This document shows, piece by piece, positions 1-7,528 of a stretch of 64,000 bases of DNA. A model generated the notes under the pieces. It was not told the DNA's origin, made no database searches, and saw only the letters and a program-made list of their open reading frames with translations. The DNA comes from Pseudomonas aylmerensis (GTDB taxonomy: Bacteria > Pseudomonadota > Gammaproteobacteria > Pseudomonadales > Pseudomonadaceae), in NCBI RefSeq assembly GCF_001702265.1, contig NZ_MAUE01000048.1, positions 124,001 to 188,000 of the forward strand. Direction: 5' to 3'. The position numbers and the translations under genes are program-made. Numbering within the stretch: position 1 is the first letter of the stretch; each line of letters begins with the position of its first letter.

Positions 1-498
1 GGCGTGCATGGGGCCGATATAGCGCTCAAGCATTTCCCCGGCCGCGCGTGGCAGGTGCTTGACCATCGCCCCGGCGATCACTTCCGCGCCCGGCGCCAGT
101 TGACCCTGCAGGCGGATCAGTTGCTCTTCCAGCAAGGCGAGGGTCTTGGGTACACGGATCAGCACGCGATCGAAGGGCCCTGCTGGCAGCTGGCTGGCGG
201 GGATGAACGGCACCGCATCGAAGGCCTTGGCGTTGCGCACCAGGTTTTTCCCGAGGCCCTGGGCCGCGAGGAAAGAGTCGCCGCTGGAAGTCACTTGCAC
301 CTGGCCTTCAAGGCTGGCGGCCAAGGCGCCGAAGCTGTCATTTAGCACCAACACGCGGGTCGCGGCGCCGGGTTGCTGTTCGGCCAGGTAGCTGAGGAGG
401 TACTCGTCGGCCGCGTCGAAGGCTTGCAGCGGATCGTTGTGCTGTTCTGGCTGGCGAATCAGATCGAGCTGGGCGAAGGGCGTGTCGAGCAGGGGCAT
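1..498 (-). CDS. rlmG: 23S rRNA (guanine-N2) methyltransferase RlmG, N-terminal part (cut by window edge)
   Basis: Reading the minus strand from an ATG at 498 gives 166 codons that stay open to the window edge, so the C-terminal catalytic half lies outside. The translated start (MPLLDTPFAQLDLIRQPEQ) and the later stretch FDRVLIRVPKTLALLEEQL are characteristic of Pseudomonas RlmG/RsmC-type methyltransferases. RlmG methylates G1835 of 23S rRNA using S-adenosylmethionine. The part seen is the N-terminal non-catalytic Rossmann-like domain; the NPPF catalytic motif expected further on is not in the window. The upstream gene ppoR is on the same strand but separated by 161 bp, so a shared transcript is uncertain. 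The assignment rests on recalled family sequence. Confidence 0.85.
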   Translation of the reverse strand, partial: MPLLDTPFAQLDLIRQPEQHNDPLQAFDAADEYLLSYLAEQQPGAATRVLVLNDSFGALAASLEGQVQVTSSGDSFLAAQGLGKNLVRNAKAFDAVPFIPASQLPAGPFDRVLIRVPKTLALLEEQLIRLQGQLAPGAEVIAGAMVKHLPRAAGEMLERYIGPMHA

Positions 499-659
499 GG
501 CGGGGAGGCTCTGGGTAATCGATGGGCGTTGGGCAGTGGCCTGCACAACGGTCTGAGTGAACAGCGGGCAGGACCCCGGAAGGGTCGCTCAGCACTCAGA
601 CATTTGCCGCAAATGTTACTTTTTTTCAGGGGGGATTACATGCGTAGTTTCAGCCGCGC

Positions 660-1370
660 TTAAAACAACCCCGCTTTCGAAGCACAGAGCACGGCGGCAA
701 TCTTGTTGTTGACGCCCAGCTTCTTGAAACAACTGCAAATATGAAAGCCTACCGTGCGTTCGGACAGGCACAGGATAGTGGCGATATCCGCGGCGGTCTT
801 GCCCATGGCCGACCACTTGAGGATTTCGGTTTCCCGTGGGGTCAGTTTGCTCGCAGGGCTGCTGGTTGCGGTGTCGGTGTAGGTCTGTGCTACGACCGTG
901 TGGAGCGCATGGCAGAGCCAGAGTACCTGGCCGGCCTTTTCATACAGTTCTTGCGGGCTGACCGCACCTTTGCCGCGGCCCAGGGTGAGCATGCTGAACA
1001 CGCCCTGGAAATCATGCACGGCTTGAGTCCAGCCCAGGTTCACGCCACATGTCTGGGCCAGGGACCAGAGGGAGGGGGAATCCTTGAAGGTTTTTTCCTC
1101 CCAGACCAGGGGCAATACACAAGTTTTGCAATGTTTAACGACCGGATCAACTTCAAAGAAGCGGGCCTGGTTATACAGTTTGTTCCATTCCTCCGGATAG
1201 TTGTTGATGCAAATGGGCTTCGCCTGAGTGTCAGGTCGTTGCGAAGTCATGGTAAATGAGCAGTACTGAAAGCCGAGTGCGTAGGTGTGATTGACGGCTA
1301 GGTCAAAAAGACTGGTGGTTTCGCTCTCGCCTTCCAGCTTTGGAAGTCTTGAATTGCGCCAGTTAAGCAT
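660..1370 (-). CDS. ppoR: LuxR-type solo quorum-sensing regulator (PpoR-like)
   Basis: This is a 236-residue LuxR-family regulator with an N-terminal acyl-homoserine-lactone binding domain and a C-terminal helix-turn-helix domain (about residues 170-236, beginning KLTPRETEILKWSAMGK). All six residues usually conserved in AHL-binding LuxR domains are visible: W and Y in NNYPEEWNKLY, D-P in FEVDPVV, W in PLVWEE, and G in HDFQGVFSM. The start is the ATG at 1370, preceded by a GGAG ribosome site about 8 bases away; a longer frame upstream lacks such a site. No luxI synthase lies in the window, so it is a 'solo'. Position beside fpr/mscL/radA matches my recollection of P. putida ppoR, which binds long-chain oxo-AHL. 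Ligand and targets here are inferred, not shown. Confidence 0.8.
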   Translation of the reverse strand: MLNWRNSRLPKLEGESETTSLFDLAVNHTYALGFQYCSFTMTSQRPDTQAKPICINNYPEEWNKLYNQARFFEVDPVVKHCKTCVLPLVWEEKTFKDSPSLWSLAQTCGVNLGWTQAVHDFQGVFSMLTLGRGKGAVSPQELYEKAGQVLWLCHALHTVVAQTYTDTATSSPASKLTPRETEILKWSAMGKTAADIATILCLSERTVGFHICSCFKKLGVNNKIAAVLCASKAGLF

Positions 1371-1750
1371 TGGTGAATCTCCATGAGGTTCTGCGCGACT
1401 GGGGATACGTCCTGGACTCCTTACGCCGCAGGAAATGAGTGTAGGACATGGCCTGCAAGGCAATATGAAAATTTGGTTATTGCCGGGCGGTGCTTGAGAT
1501 TTTTTTATTCGATTGTTGCAACTCATTCCCTGCGCTGAATAAATTTCTTGCGGTTTTTTAGTGGGTTGAAGGCTGTGTAACGCGCAAGTTATGGTGCGTT
1601 TGTAACGTCGGGAAAGGGCTTAATAGCCAATTGATTAGTGATGCTATTAGATAGCCATACTTGCGTGCGCATGGGATTCCACTACAAACCACCGGTGTTT
1701 CCGCGCGCGACTTTGAGGGACACTAGGGCTCCTGTAGAACGGAGCCTCCC
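1371..1750. promoter_or_regulatory. divergent intergenic region between ppoR and fpr
   Basis: This 380-bp gene-free stretch must hold the promoters of both ppoR (leftward) and fpr (rightward). It becomes AT-rich around 1530-1670. Pseudomonas fpr genes are known to be controlled by the LysR-type activator FinR, but I could not identify a convincing operator, and finR is not beside fpr in this window. I also saw no lux box with the correct half-site spacing near ppoR. Confidence 0.5.
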
Positions 1751-2527
1751 ATGACGGCCAGTGCTGAGAAATTTACCCGCCAGACCTTGCTCGACGTGCA
1801 ATCGCTGACCCCCAGCCTGTTTACGCTGCGCACCACACGTGACCCGGGATTCCGCTTCACGGCGGGTCAGTTCGTACGTCTGGGGGTGACCAAGGTCGAC
1901 GGCAGCACGGTGTGGCGCGCCTATTCCGTGGTGTCTTCGCCATTCGATGAGCACCTGGATTTCTTCTCGATTGTGGTGCCTGGCGGGGAATTCACCAGTG
2001 AACTGAGCCGCCTGCGAGTGGGCGATACCCTGATGGTCGAGCGCCAGGCCACGGGTTTCCTGACGTTGAACCGTTTTGTCGATGGCCGTGATTTGTGGAT
2101 GTTGGGGACCGGCACCGGGGTGGCGCCGTTTTTGTCGATCCTGCAGGATTTCGAAGTCTGGGAGAAATTCGAGCGGATCATCCTGGTGTACAGCGCGCGT
2201 GAGGCCAAGGAGCTGGCCTATCAGGCGCTGATCGCCGAATTGGGCGAGCGTGAGTACCTCGCCGAGTACGCGCACAAACTGACCTACCTTCCGATCGTGA
2301 CCCGCGAGCCGCACCCCGGCGCCTTGAACGCGCGCATTACCACGCTGATCGAAAACGGCGAGTTGGAGCGTGCGGCCGGGGTCGAGCTGACGCCTGAGCA
2401 TTCCCGTGTACTGATTTGCGGCAACCCGCAGATGGTCGATGACACTCGCCAGTTGCTCAAGCAGCGCGACCTGCAATTGAGCTTGAGCCGGCGCCCGGGC
2501 CAGGTGGCAGTGGAAAACTACTGGTAA
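1751..2527 (+). CDS. fpr: ferredoxin/flavodoxin-NADP+ reductase
   Basis: A 258-residue FAD-dependent reductase that exchanges electrons between NADPH and ferredoxin or flavodoxin in the cytoplasm; in Pseudomonas it supports oxidative-stress and Fe-S metabolism. The FAD-binding motif RAYS (in TVWRAYSVVSSP) and the NADP-binding glycine motif GTGTGVAPF are both present in the expected order, and the protein ends in VENYW, close to the aromatic C-terminus typical of bacterial subclass Fpr. The length is normal for the family. The ATG at 1751 is preceded by GGAG six bases upstream. Its convergent neighbour is mscL, from which it is separated by a hairpin terminator. Confidence is high from motifs and length. 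Confidence 0.95.
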   Translation: MTASAEKFTRQTLLDVQSLTPSLFTLRTTRDPGFRFTAGQFVRLGVTKVDGSTVWRAYSVVSSPFDEHLDFFSIVVPGGEFTSELSRLRVGDTLMVERQATGFLTLNRFVDGRDLWMLGTGTGVAPFLSILQDFEVWEKFERIILVYSAREAKELAYQALIAELGEREYLAEYAHKLTYLPIVTREPHPGALNARITTLIENGELERAAGVELTPEHSRVLICGNPQMVDDTRQLLKQRDLQLSLSRRPGQVAVENYW

Positions 2528-2530
2528 TAA

Positions 2531-2554
2531 AAAAGGCGCCTGCAACAGGCGCCT
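2531..2554 (-). terminator. Rho-independent terminator of mscL
   Basis: The 9-bp arms AGGCGCCTG / CAGGCGCCT form a hairpin with a 3-base loop. On the minus strand it is followed by TTTTTTATT, so it is a good intrinsic terminator for mscL. On the plus strand there is no T-tract, so it would at best pause transcription from fpr. Confidence 0.85.
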
Positions 2555-2573
2555 CTGACACAGGCCTTATCGG

Positions 2574-2990
2574 TTAAAGCGGCTTGTCGTTCTGTGCCTT
2601 GAGCAGGTCACGGATCTCGCCCAGCAAGACCTCTTCCTTGGTAGGCGTCGGCGGCAGGCTTGGTGCCACGGCCTCTTCACGTTTCAGGCGATTGATCGCC
2701 TTCACGCCCATGAAGATCGCAAACGCAACGATCAGGAAGTCGACCACGCTCTGGATGAACTTGCCATAGGCCAGTACCACCGCGGGGACGTCACCCTGCG
2801 CAGCCTTGAGCGTTATCGCCAGATCACCGAAGTCCACGCCGCCGATCAACAGGCCCAGTGGCGGCATCACCACGTCGCCTACAAACGAGGAAACAATTTT
2901 GCCGAAGGCGGCGCCGATGATAATACCGACGGCCATATCGACCACATTACCTTTGACCGCGAAGGCCTTGAACTCACTGATCACGCCCAT
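2574..2990 (-). CDS. mscL: large-conductance mechanosensitive channel
   Basis: A 138-residue inner-membrane channel that opens under membrane tension to release solutes during hypo-osmotic shock. The N-terminus MGVISEFKAFAVKGNVVDMAVGIIIGAAFGKIVSS is the family signature, containing the first, pore-lining helix; a second hydrophobic helix follows around residues 75-95 (VVDFLIVAFAIFMGVKAIN), and the charged C-terminal helix (EEVLLGEIRDLL) closes the protein. Length and topology are normal for MscL, which acts as a homopentamer. It sits between convergent fpr and divergent katB, as in other pseudomonads. Confidence 0.97.
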   Translation of the reverse strand: MGVISEFKAFAVKGNVVDMAVGIIIGAAFGKIVSSFVGDVVMPPLGLLIGGVDFGDLAITLKAAQGDVPAVVLAYGKFIQSVVDFLIVAFAIFMGVKAINRLKREEAVAPSLPPTPTKEEVLLGEIRDLLKAQNDKPL

Positions 2991-3277
2991 AGGTTATTCC
3001 TTGTTACAGATGAGAAGGGTGGAACCCAGTGTAAGTCAGTCATAGCGGGCTTGCCTGACACAACCGTTAACACTGTTAGTTTTTATCGACACATTAAATC
3101 GCAAATAGTTTGCAAAGTGCCACCAATCGCGCGCGAAATACTCGCCAAATCAGTGGCTTACCACACTATTTTTTCAATCGGGTTAGTGCGGCTTTTCTAT
3201 TTATCTTCTGGTGCTCGGGTCACTAGCCTCTGGCAAGCACAACTGAATGTGCATCAAAAAAACCAGAGGACACCTCG

Positions 3278-4819
3278 ATGAAGAACTCAATGAGTCGCCG
3301 GCCTCTATCGGCGCGATATGCGCTGGTAGTCGCGACCGCCAGCCTGCTTTCGCTGTCAGTGCAAGCCGCCAACCTGACCCGCGACAACGGCGCTGCCGTT
3401 GGCGACAACCAGAACTCGCAGACTGCCGGCGCCAATGGCCCGGTGCTGCTGCAGGACGTGCAGTTGATCCAGAAGCTGCAACGCTTTGACCGCGAGCGCA
3501 TCCCCGAGCGCGTCGTGCATGCCCGTGGCACGGGCGCCCACGGCACCTTCACGGTGACCGACAACCTCAGCGACCTGAGCAAGGCCAAGGTCTTCGCCGC
3601 CGGCGAAAGTACCCCGGTGTTCGTGCGTTTTTCCTCTGTGGTGCACGGCAACCACTCCCCGGAAACCCTGCGCGACCCGCGCGGTTTCGCCACCAAGTTC
3701 TACACCGCCGAGGGCAATTGGGACCTCGTTGGCAATAACTTCCCGACGTTCTTTATCCGCGATGCCATCAAGTTCCCGGACATGGTCCACGCCTTCAAGC
3801 CGGACCCGCGCACCAACCTGGATGACGATTCCCGTCGCTTCGACTTCTTCTCCCATGTGCCAGAGTCCACGCGCACGCTGACCGAGCTGTATTCCGACTC
3901 GGGCACCCCGGCCAGCTACCGGGAAATGGACGGCAATGGCGTGCACGCCTACAAGCTGATCAACGCCAAGGGCGAAGTGCACTACGTCAAGTTCCACTGG
4001 AAGAGCCTGCAGGGCCTCAAGAACCTTGATCCCAGGCAGGTCGTCGACGTGCAGGGCCGTGACTACAGCCACATGACCCATGACCTGGTCACCCACATCA
4101 ACAAGGGGGATTTCCCCAAGTGGGACCTGTACGTGCAGGTGCTCAAGCCTGAGGACCTGGCCAAGTTCGATTTCGACCCGCTGGATGCCACCAAGATCTG
4201 GCCGGGCGTACCGGAGCGCAAAGTCGGGCAGATGGTGCTGAACCGCAACCCGGCCAATGTCTTCCAGGAAACCGAGCAGGTGGCCATGGCACCGTCCAAC
4301 CTGGTGCCGGGCATCGAGCCGTCAGAGGACCGCCTGCTGCAAGGCCGGGTGTTCTCCTACGCCGACACGCAGATGTACCGCCTGGGCGCCAATGCCCTGC
4401 AATTGCCGATCAACGCGCCACGGGTCACCGTCAACAACGGCAACCAGGACGGCGCAATGAATGCCGGCAAGACCACCACGGGCGTGAACTACCAGCCAAG
4501 CCGCCTGCTGCCACGTGAAGAGCCGCAAGCCGCGCGCTACAGCCAGTCGGCCCTGTCGGGCAGCACCCAGCAGGCGAAGATCCAGCGTGAGCAGAACTTC
4601 AAGCAAGCCGGCGACCTGTATCGCTCCTACAGCAAGAAAGAGCGCCAGGACCTGATCGAGAACTTCGGCGGCTCCCTGGCCACCACCGATGACGAGAGCA
4701 AGCACATCATCCTGTCGTTCCTCTACAAGGCCGACCCGGAGTACGGCACGGGTGTGGCCAAAGTTGCCAAGGGTGACCTGGCACGCGTGAAGGCGCTGGC
4801 GGAAAAACTCACCGACTAA
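3278..4819 (+). CDS. katB: periplasmic monofunctional catalase KatB
   Basis: A 513-residue haem catalase (2 H2O2 to O2 and water), the same length as P. aeruginosa KatB. A signal peptide of about 29 residues ending SVQA precedes the mature enzyme, indicating export. The distal catalytic histidine is H81 (VVHARGTGAHG), the catalytic asparagine lies in VGNNFPTFF (N153/N154), and the proximal haem ligand is Y361 in RVFSYADTQ. The start ATG follows an AGAGGA ribosome site. ankB lies 97 bp downstream, the arrangement known from P. aeruginosa where AnkB supports KatB activity. OxyR control is known for katB elsewhere; I did not identify the operator here. Confidence 0.96.
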   Translation: MKNSMSRRPLSARYALVVATASLLSLSVQAANLTRDNGAAVGDNQNSQTAGANGPVLLQDVQLIQKLQRFDRERIPERVVHARGTGAHGTFTVTDNLSDLSKAKVFAAGESTPVFVRFSSVVHGNHSPETLRDPRGFATKFYTAEGNWDLVGNNFPTFFIRDAIKFPDMVHAFKPDPRTNLDDDSRRFDFFSHVPESTRTLTELYSDSGTPASYREMDGNGVHAYKLINAKGEVHYVKFHWKSLQGLKNLDPRQVVDVQGRDYSHMTHDLVTHINKGDFPKWDLYVQVLKPEDLAKFDFDPLDATKIWPGVPERKVGQMVLNRNPANVFQETEQVAMAPSNLVPGIEPSEDRLLQGRVFSYADTQMYRLGANALQLPINAPRVTVNNGNQDGAMNAGKTTTGVNYQPSRLLPREEPQAARYSQSALSGSTQQAKIQREQNFKQAGDLYRSYSKKERQDLIENFGGSLATTDDESKHIILSFLYKADPEYGTGVAKVAKGDLARVKALAEKLTD

Positions 4820-4844
4820 CCACGCGCCCCCCGTAGGCGACGGC

Positions 4845-4884
4845 TTGCCGGCGATGGCGTATTCAACGCCGCCATCACCGGCAA
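4845..4884. repeat. REP-like inverted repeat between katB and ankB
   Basis: The arms TTGCCGGCGATGGCG and CGCCATCACCGGCAA pair with one mismatch around a 10-base loop. It lies in the katB-ankB gap and could stabilise the katB mRNA end or attenuate ankB transcription. It resembles the short palindromic REP elements scattered through fluorescent pseudomonads. Confidence 0.7.
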
Positions 4885-4916
4885 ACCGGCGCCTGCAGGG
4901 TTACGCAGAGGATTGA

Positions 4917-5468
4917 ATGATGCGTACCTTCTTATGGGCTCTGCTGGCCTGCTGGTCGCTGAACGTGTTGGCCGAACAGCCCGCCGCCAATGACCCCTTC
5001 GCGCTCCAGGCGCAGCTGCAGGATTACTATTTCGACGCTGCCCGCCGTGGCGACCTCGACATGCTCGACACCTTTATCGACTCCGGCTACAGCCTCAACA
5101 CCCAGGATGAAAAGGGCTACACCGCGCTGATCCTGGCGGCCTACCACGGCGAAAGCGCCTACGTGGAGCGCCTGCTCGCGGCCGGCGCCGATGCCTGCGT
5201 GCAGGACAAACGTGGCAACACCGCGTTGATGGGCGCGATCTTCAAGGGTGAGCTGAAAATTGCCCAGCGCCTGCTGGCCACCGACTGCAATCCCGATCAA
5301 CGCAACGGCGCCGGGCAGACGGCGGCCATGTATGCCGGGCTGTTCAAGCGCGTCGAGCTGCTGGATGCCTTGAAGGCCAAGGGCGCCAACCTCGACGCCG
5401 AAGACCCGGCCGGCAACAGTGCTTCACGATTGGCCAGCGGTGAAATCCGGACCCCGGCGTCGCGCTGA
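4917..5468 (+). CDS. ankB: periplasmic ankyrin-repeat protein AnkB
   Basis: A 183-residue protein with a signal peptide (cleavage after about VLA, residues 18-20) followed by about four ankyrin repeats. Repeat signatures are visible as DEKGYTALILAAYHGE, DKRGNTALMGAIFKGE and NGAGQTAAMYAGLFK. In P. aeruginosa AnkB lies in the inner membrane/periplasm and is needed for full KatB activity, probably by protecting it. The gene follows katB on the same strand with a REP-like hairpin between. Two in-frame ATGs overlap at 4917 and 4920; the second is slightly better spaced (7-8 bases) from the AGAGGA site. Confidence 0.9.
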   Translation: MMRTFLWALLACWSLNVLAEQPAANDPFALQAQLQDYYFDAARRGDLDMLDTFIDSGYSLNTQDEKGYTALILAAYHGESAYVERLLAAGADACVQDKRGNTALMGAIFKGELKIAQRLLATDCNPDQRNGAGQTAAMYAGLFKRVELLDALKAKGANLDAEDPAGNSASRLASGEIRTPASR

Positions 5469-5503
5469 GCTATCATCGCGGTTTTTCGGTTGGAGGTTCT
5501 CAA

Positions 5504-6871
5504 ATGGCAAAGGCCAAGCGCATGTACGGCTGCACCGAGTGCGGCGCGACCTTTCCCAAGTGGGCCGGCCAGTGCACCGAGTGCGGTGCGTGGAACACCC
5601 TGACGGAAACCATGATCGAAAGCGGCGGCGCCGCAGCCCCCACCGGCCGCGCCGGCTGGACTGGGCAGCAGGCACAGATCAAGACCCTGGCCGAAGTCAG
5701 CGTCGAGGAAATCCCGCGTTTCTCCACGGCCTCCGGCGAGCTCGACCGCGTACTCGGCGGCGGCCTGGTGGACGGCTCGGTGGTGCTGATCGGCGGTGAT
5801 CCGGGCATCGGCAAATCCACCATCCTGTTGCAAACCCTGTGCAGCATCGCCAGCCGCATGCCGGCGCTGTACGTCACGGGTGAAGAATCCCAGCAGCAAG
5901 TGGCCATGCGCGCCCGCCGTCTTGGGTTGCCCCAGGACCAATTGCGGGTCATGACCGAAACCTGCATCGAAAGCATCATCGCCACGGCCCGCATCGAAAA
6001 ACCCAAGGTCATGGTGATCGACTCGATCCAGACGATTTTCACCGAGCAACTGCAATCAGCGCCGGGCGGTGTATCCCAGGTGCGCGAAAGTGCAGCGCTG
6101 CTGGTGCGTTATGCCAAGCAGAGCGGCACGGCGATCTTCCTGGTCGGCCACGTAACCAAGGAAGGCGCCCTGGCCGGGCCACGGGTGCTGGAGCACATGG
6201 TCGATACCGTGCTGTATTTCGAAGGCGAATCCGACGGTCGACTGCGCTTGCTGCGGGCAGTGAAAAACCGCTTCGGCGCGGTGAATGAGCTGGGCGTGTT
6301 CGCCATGACTGACCGCGGGCTGAAAGAAGTCTCCAACCCGTCGGCGATTTTTCTGACCCGTGCCCAGGAAGAAGTCCCTGGCAGCGTGGTGATGGCCACG
6401 TGGGAAGGCACCCGACCGATGCTGGTCGAAGTCCAGGCCTTGGTGGATGACAGCCACCTGGCCAACCCCCGTCGCGTCACGCTCGGCCTGGACCAGAACC
6501 GCCTGGCGATGCTGCTGGCGGTCTTGCACCGTCATGGCGGCATTCCGACTCACGACCAGGACGTGTTCCTCAACGTGGTCGGTGGGGTCAAGGTGCTGGA
6601 GACAGCGTCCGACCTGGCGTTGATGGCGGCGGTGATGTCGAGCCTGCGCAATCGGCCATTGCCCCATGACTTGCTGGTGTTTGGTGAAGTCGGCCTGTCG
6701 GGCGAGGTCCGCCCGGTGCCCAGTGGCCAGGAGCGTTTGAAGGAGGCCGCCAAGCACGGCTTCAAGCGCGCCATCGTGCCCAAGGGCAATGCCCCGAAGG
6801 AGATGCCGCCAGGATTGCAGGTGATCGGCGTAACCCGCCTGGAACAGGCGTTGGATGCGTTGTTCGAGTAA
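5504..6871 (+). CDS. radA: DNA repair/recombination protein RadA
   Basis: A 455-residue RecA-related ATPase that processes recombination intermediates and promotes branch migration. The N-terminal C4 zinc finger is visible as CTECGATFPKWAGQCTECG, the Walker A as GGDPGIGKST at residue 97, and the RadA-specific KNRFG motif lies in RAVKNRFGAVNELG. A Lon-like domain forms the last 170 residues (including GEVGLSGEVRPV). Length is standard (about 455). The gene starts 35 bp after ankB and is co-oriented. Confidence 0.97.
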   Translation: MAKAKRMYGCTECGATFPKWAGQCTECGAWNTLTETMIESGGAAAPTGRAGWTGQQAQIKTLAEVSVEEIPRFSTASGELDRVLGGGLVDGSVVLIGGDPGIGKSTILLQTLCSIASRMPALYVTGEESQQQVAMRARRLGLPQDQLRVMTETCIESIIATARIEKPKVMVIDSIQTIFTEQLQSAPGGVSQVRESAALLVRYAKQSGTAIFLVGHVTKEGALAGPRVLEHMVDTVLYFEGESDGRLRLLRAVKNRFGAVNELGVFAMTDRGLKEVSNPSAIFLTRAQEEVPGSVVMATWEGTRPMLVEVQALVDDSHLANPRRVTLGLDQNRLAMLLAVLHRHGGIPTHDQDVFLNVVGGVKVLETASDLALMAAVMSSLRNRPLPHDLLVFGEVGLSGEVRPVPSGQERLKEAAKHGFKRAIVPKGNAPKEMPPGLQVIGVTRLEQALDALFE

Positions 6872-6900
6872 CCACTGACCCCACTGGCAACCCTGTTCAA

Positions 6901-6935
6901 TGTAGGAGCTGGCTTGCCTGCGATAGCGGTGGATC
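6901..6935 (+). repeat. single REP element
   Basis: A copy of the REP motif GTAGGAGCTGGCTTGCCTGC followed by GATAGCGG lies between the convergent radA and mapZ genes. The same core occurs at about 18441 and, in modified form, in the 26.3-27.3 kb array. Confidence 0.7.
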
Positions 6936-6985
6936 AGCTTGCACATCATTAGCAGGCACTCCGTTATGCAGGTCTGCACGAACGG

Positions 6986-7354
6986 TCAGGTTTCCAGCAA
7001 TGCCGCCAACTCGCGGTGCAGTTCCTCCTCATCACCGAGGTTCAACTCGATCAGCCGCCGCAGGTGGCTGATCGAATCCAGGTCAATGTGCTCGCACACA
7101 AACCCCAACTGCCCGTGATCGTCATGGGCCAGCCTGACCTGCATCTTTATATGCGCCTGTGGATCGAGGCGAATCTCGACGTCGAACGGCTCTGCGCGAT
7201 TGCCCCGCCAGTCATCAGGGCGTTGCACCAACAAACCTTTGAGCGACAAATCCACCAGTTGCACCGGCCAATTCCAGCCGTGCTGTGCAATGGTGGTCCT
7301 GGCATCGAAGGCAATACGCCGGAAACGGCGGCGATCTGACGGGTGTTCACTCAT
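6986..7354 (-). CDS. mapZ: PilZ-domain c-di-GMP receptor (MapZ-like)
   Basis: A 122-residue stand-alone PilZ protein. The two c-di-GMP binding motifs are present: RRRFRRI (RxxxR) near the N-terminus and DLSLKG (DxSxxG). The C-terminal segment HIDLDSISHLRRLIELNLGDEE is nearly identical to what I recall of P. aeruginosa PA4608/MapZ, which binds the chemotaxis methyltransferase CheR when loaded with c-di-GMP and so alters flagellar switching. The ATG at 7354 has a GAGGG site 7 bases upstream; an in-frame TTG two codons earlier is too close to that site. The c-di-GMP enzyme morA lies 5 kb away. CheR binding here is inferred by orthology. Confidence 0.85.
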   Translation of the reverse strand: MSEHPSDRRRFRRIAFDARTTIAQHGWNWPVQLVDLSLKGLLVQRPDDWRGNRAEPFDVEIRLDPQAHIKMQVRLAHDDHGQLGFVCEHIDLDSISHLRRLIELNLGDEEELHRELAALLET

Positions 7355-7528
7355 GGTCAAACCCTCTGTGGATAAGGGGATTGTAGCCCTGCGCCATCAT
7401 TGGGCTTTTATTTGTGCTTTTTTTGCCGTTGCAAGGCTCTAGACCAATGTAGGGGGGTGGTCTTTGAGGCCAACAGCGCTAAACTCGGGATGGCTGTCCT
7501 TTCTGTCCACCCTGGCTGGAATATAAAA

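Noticed and set aside
1405..1435. Lux-box-like CCTG...CAGG between ppoR and fpr
   Set aside because: The half-site spacing is too long (16 rather than 12 bases between CT and AG).
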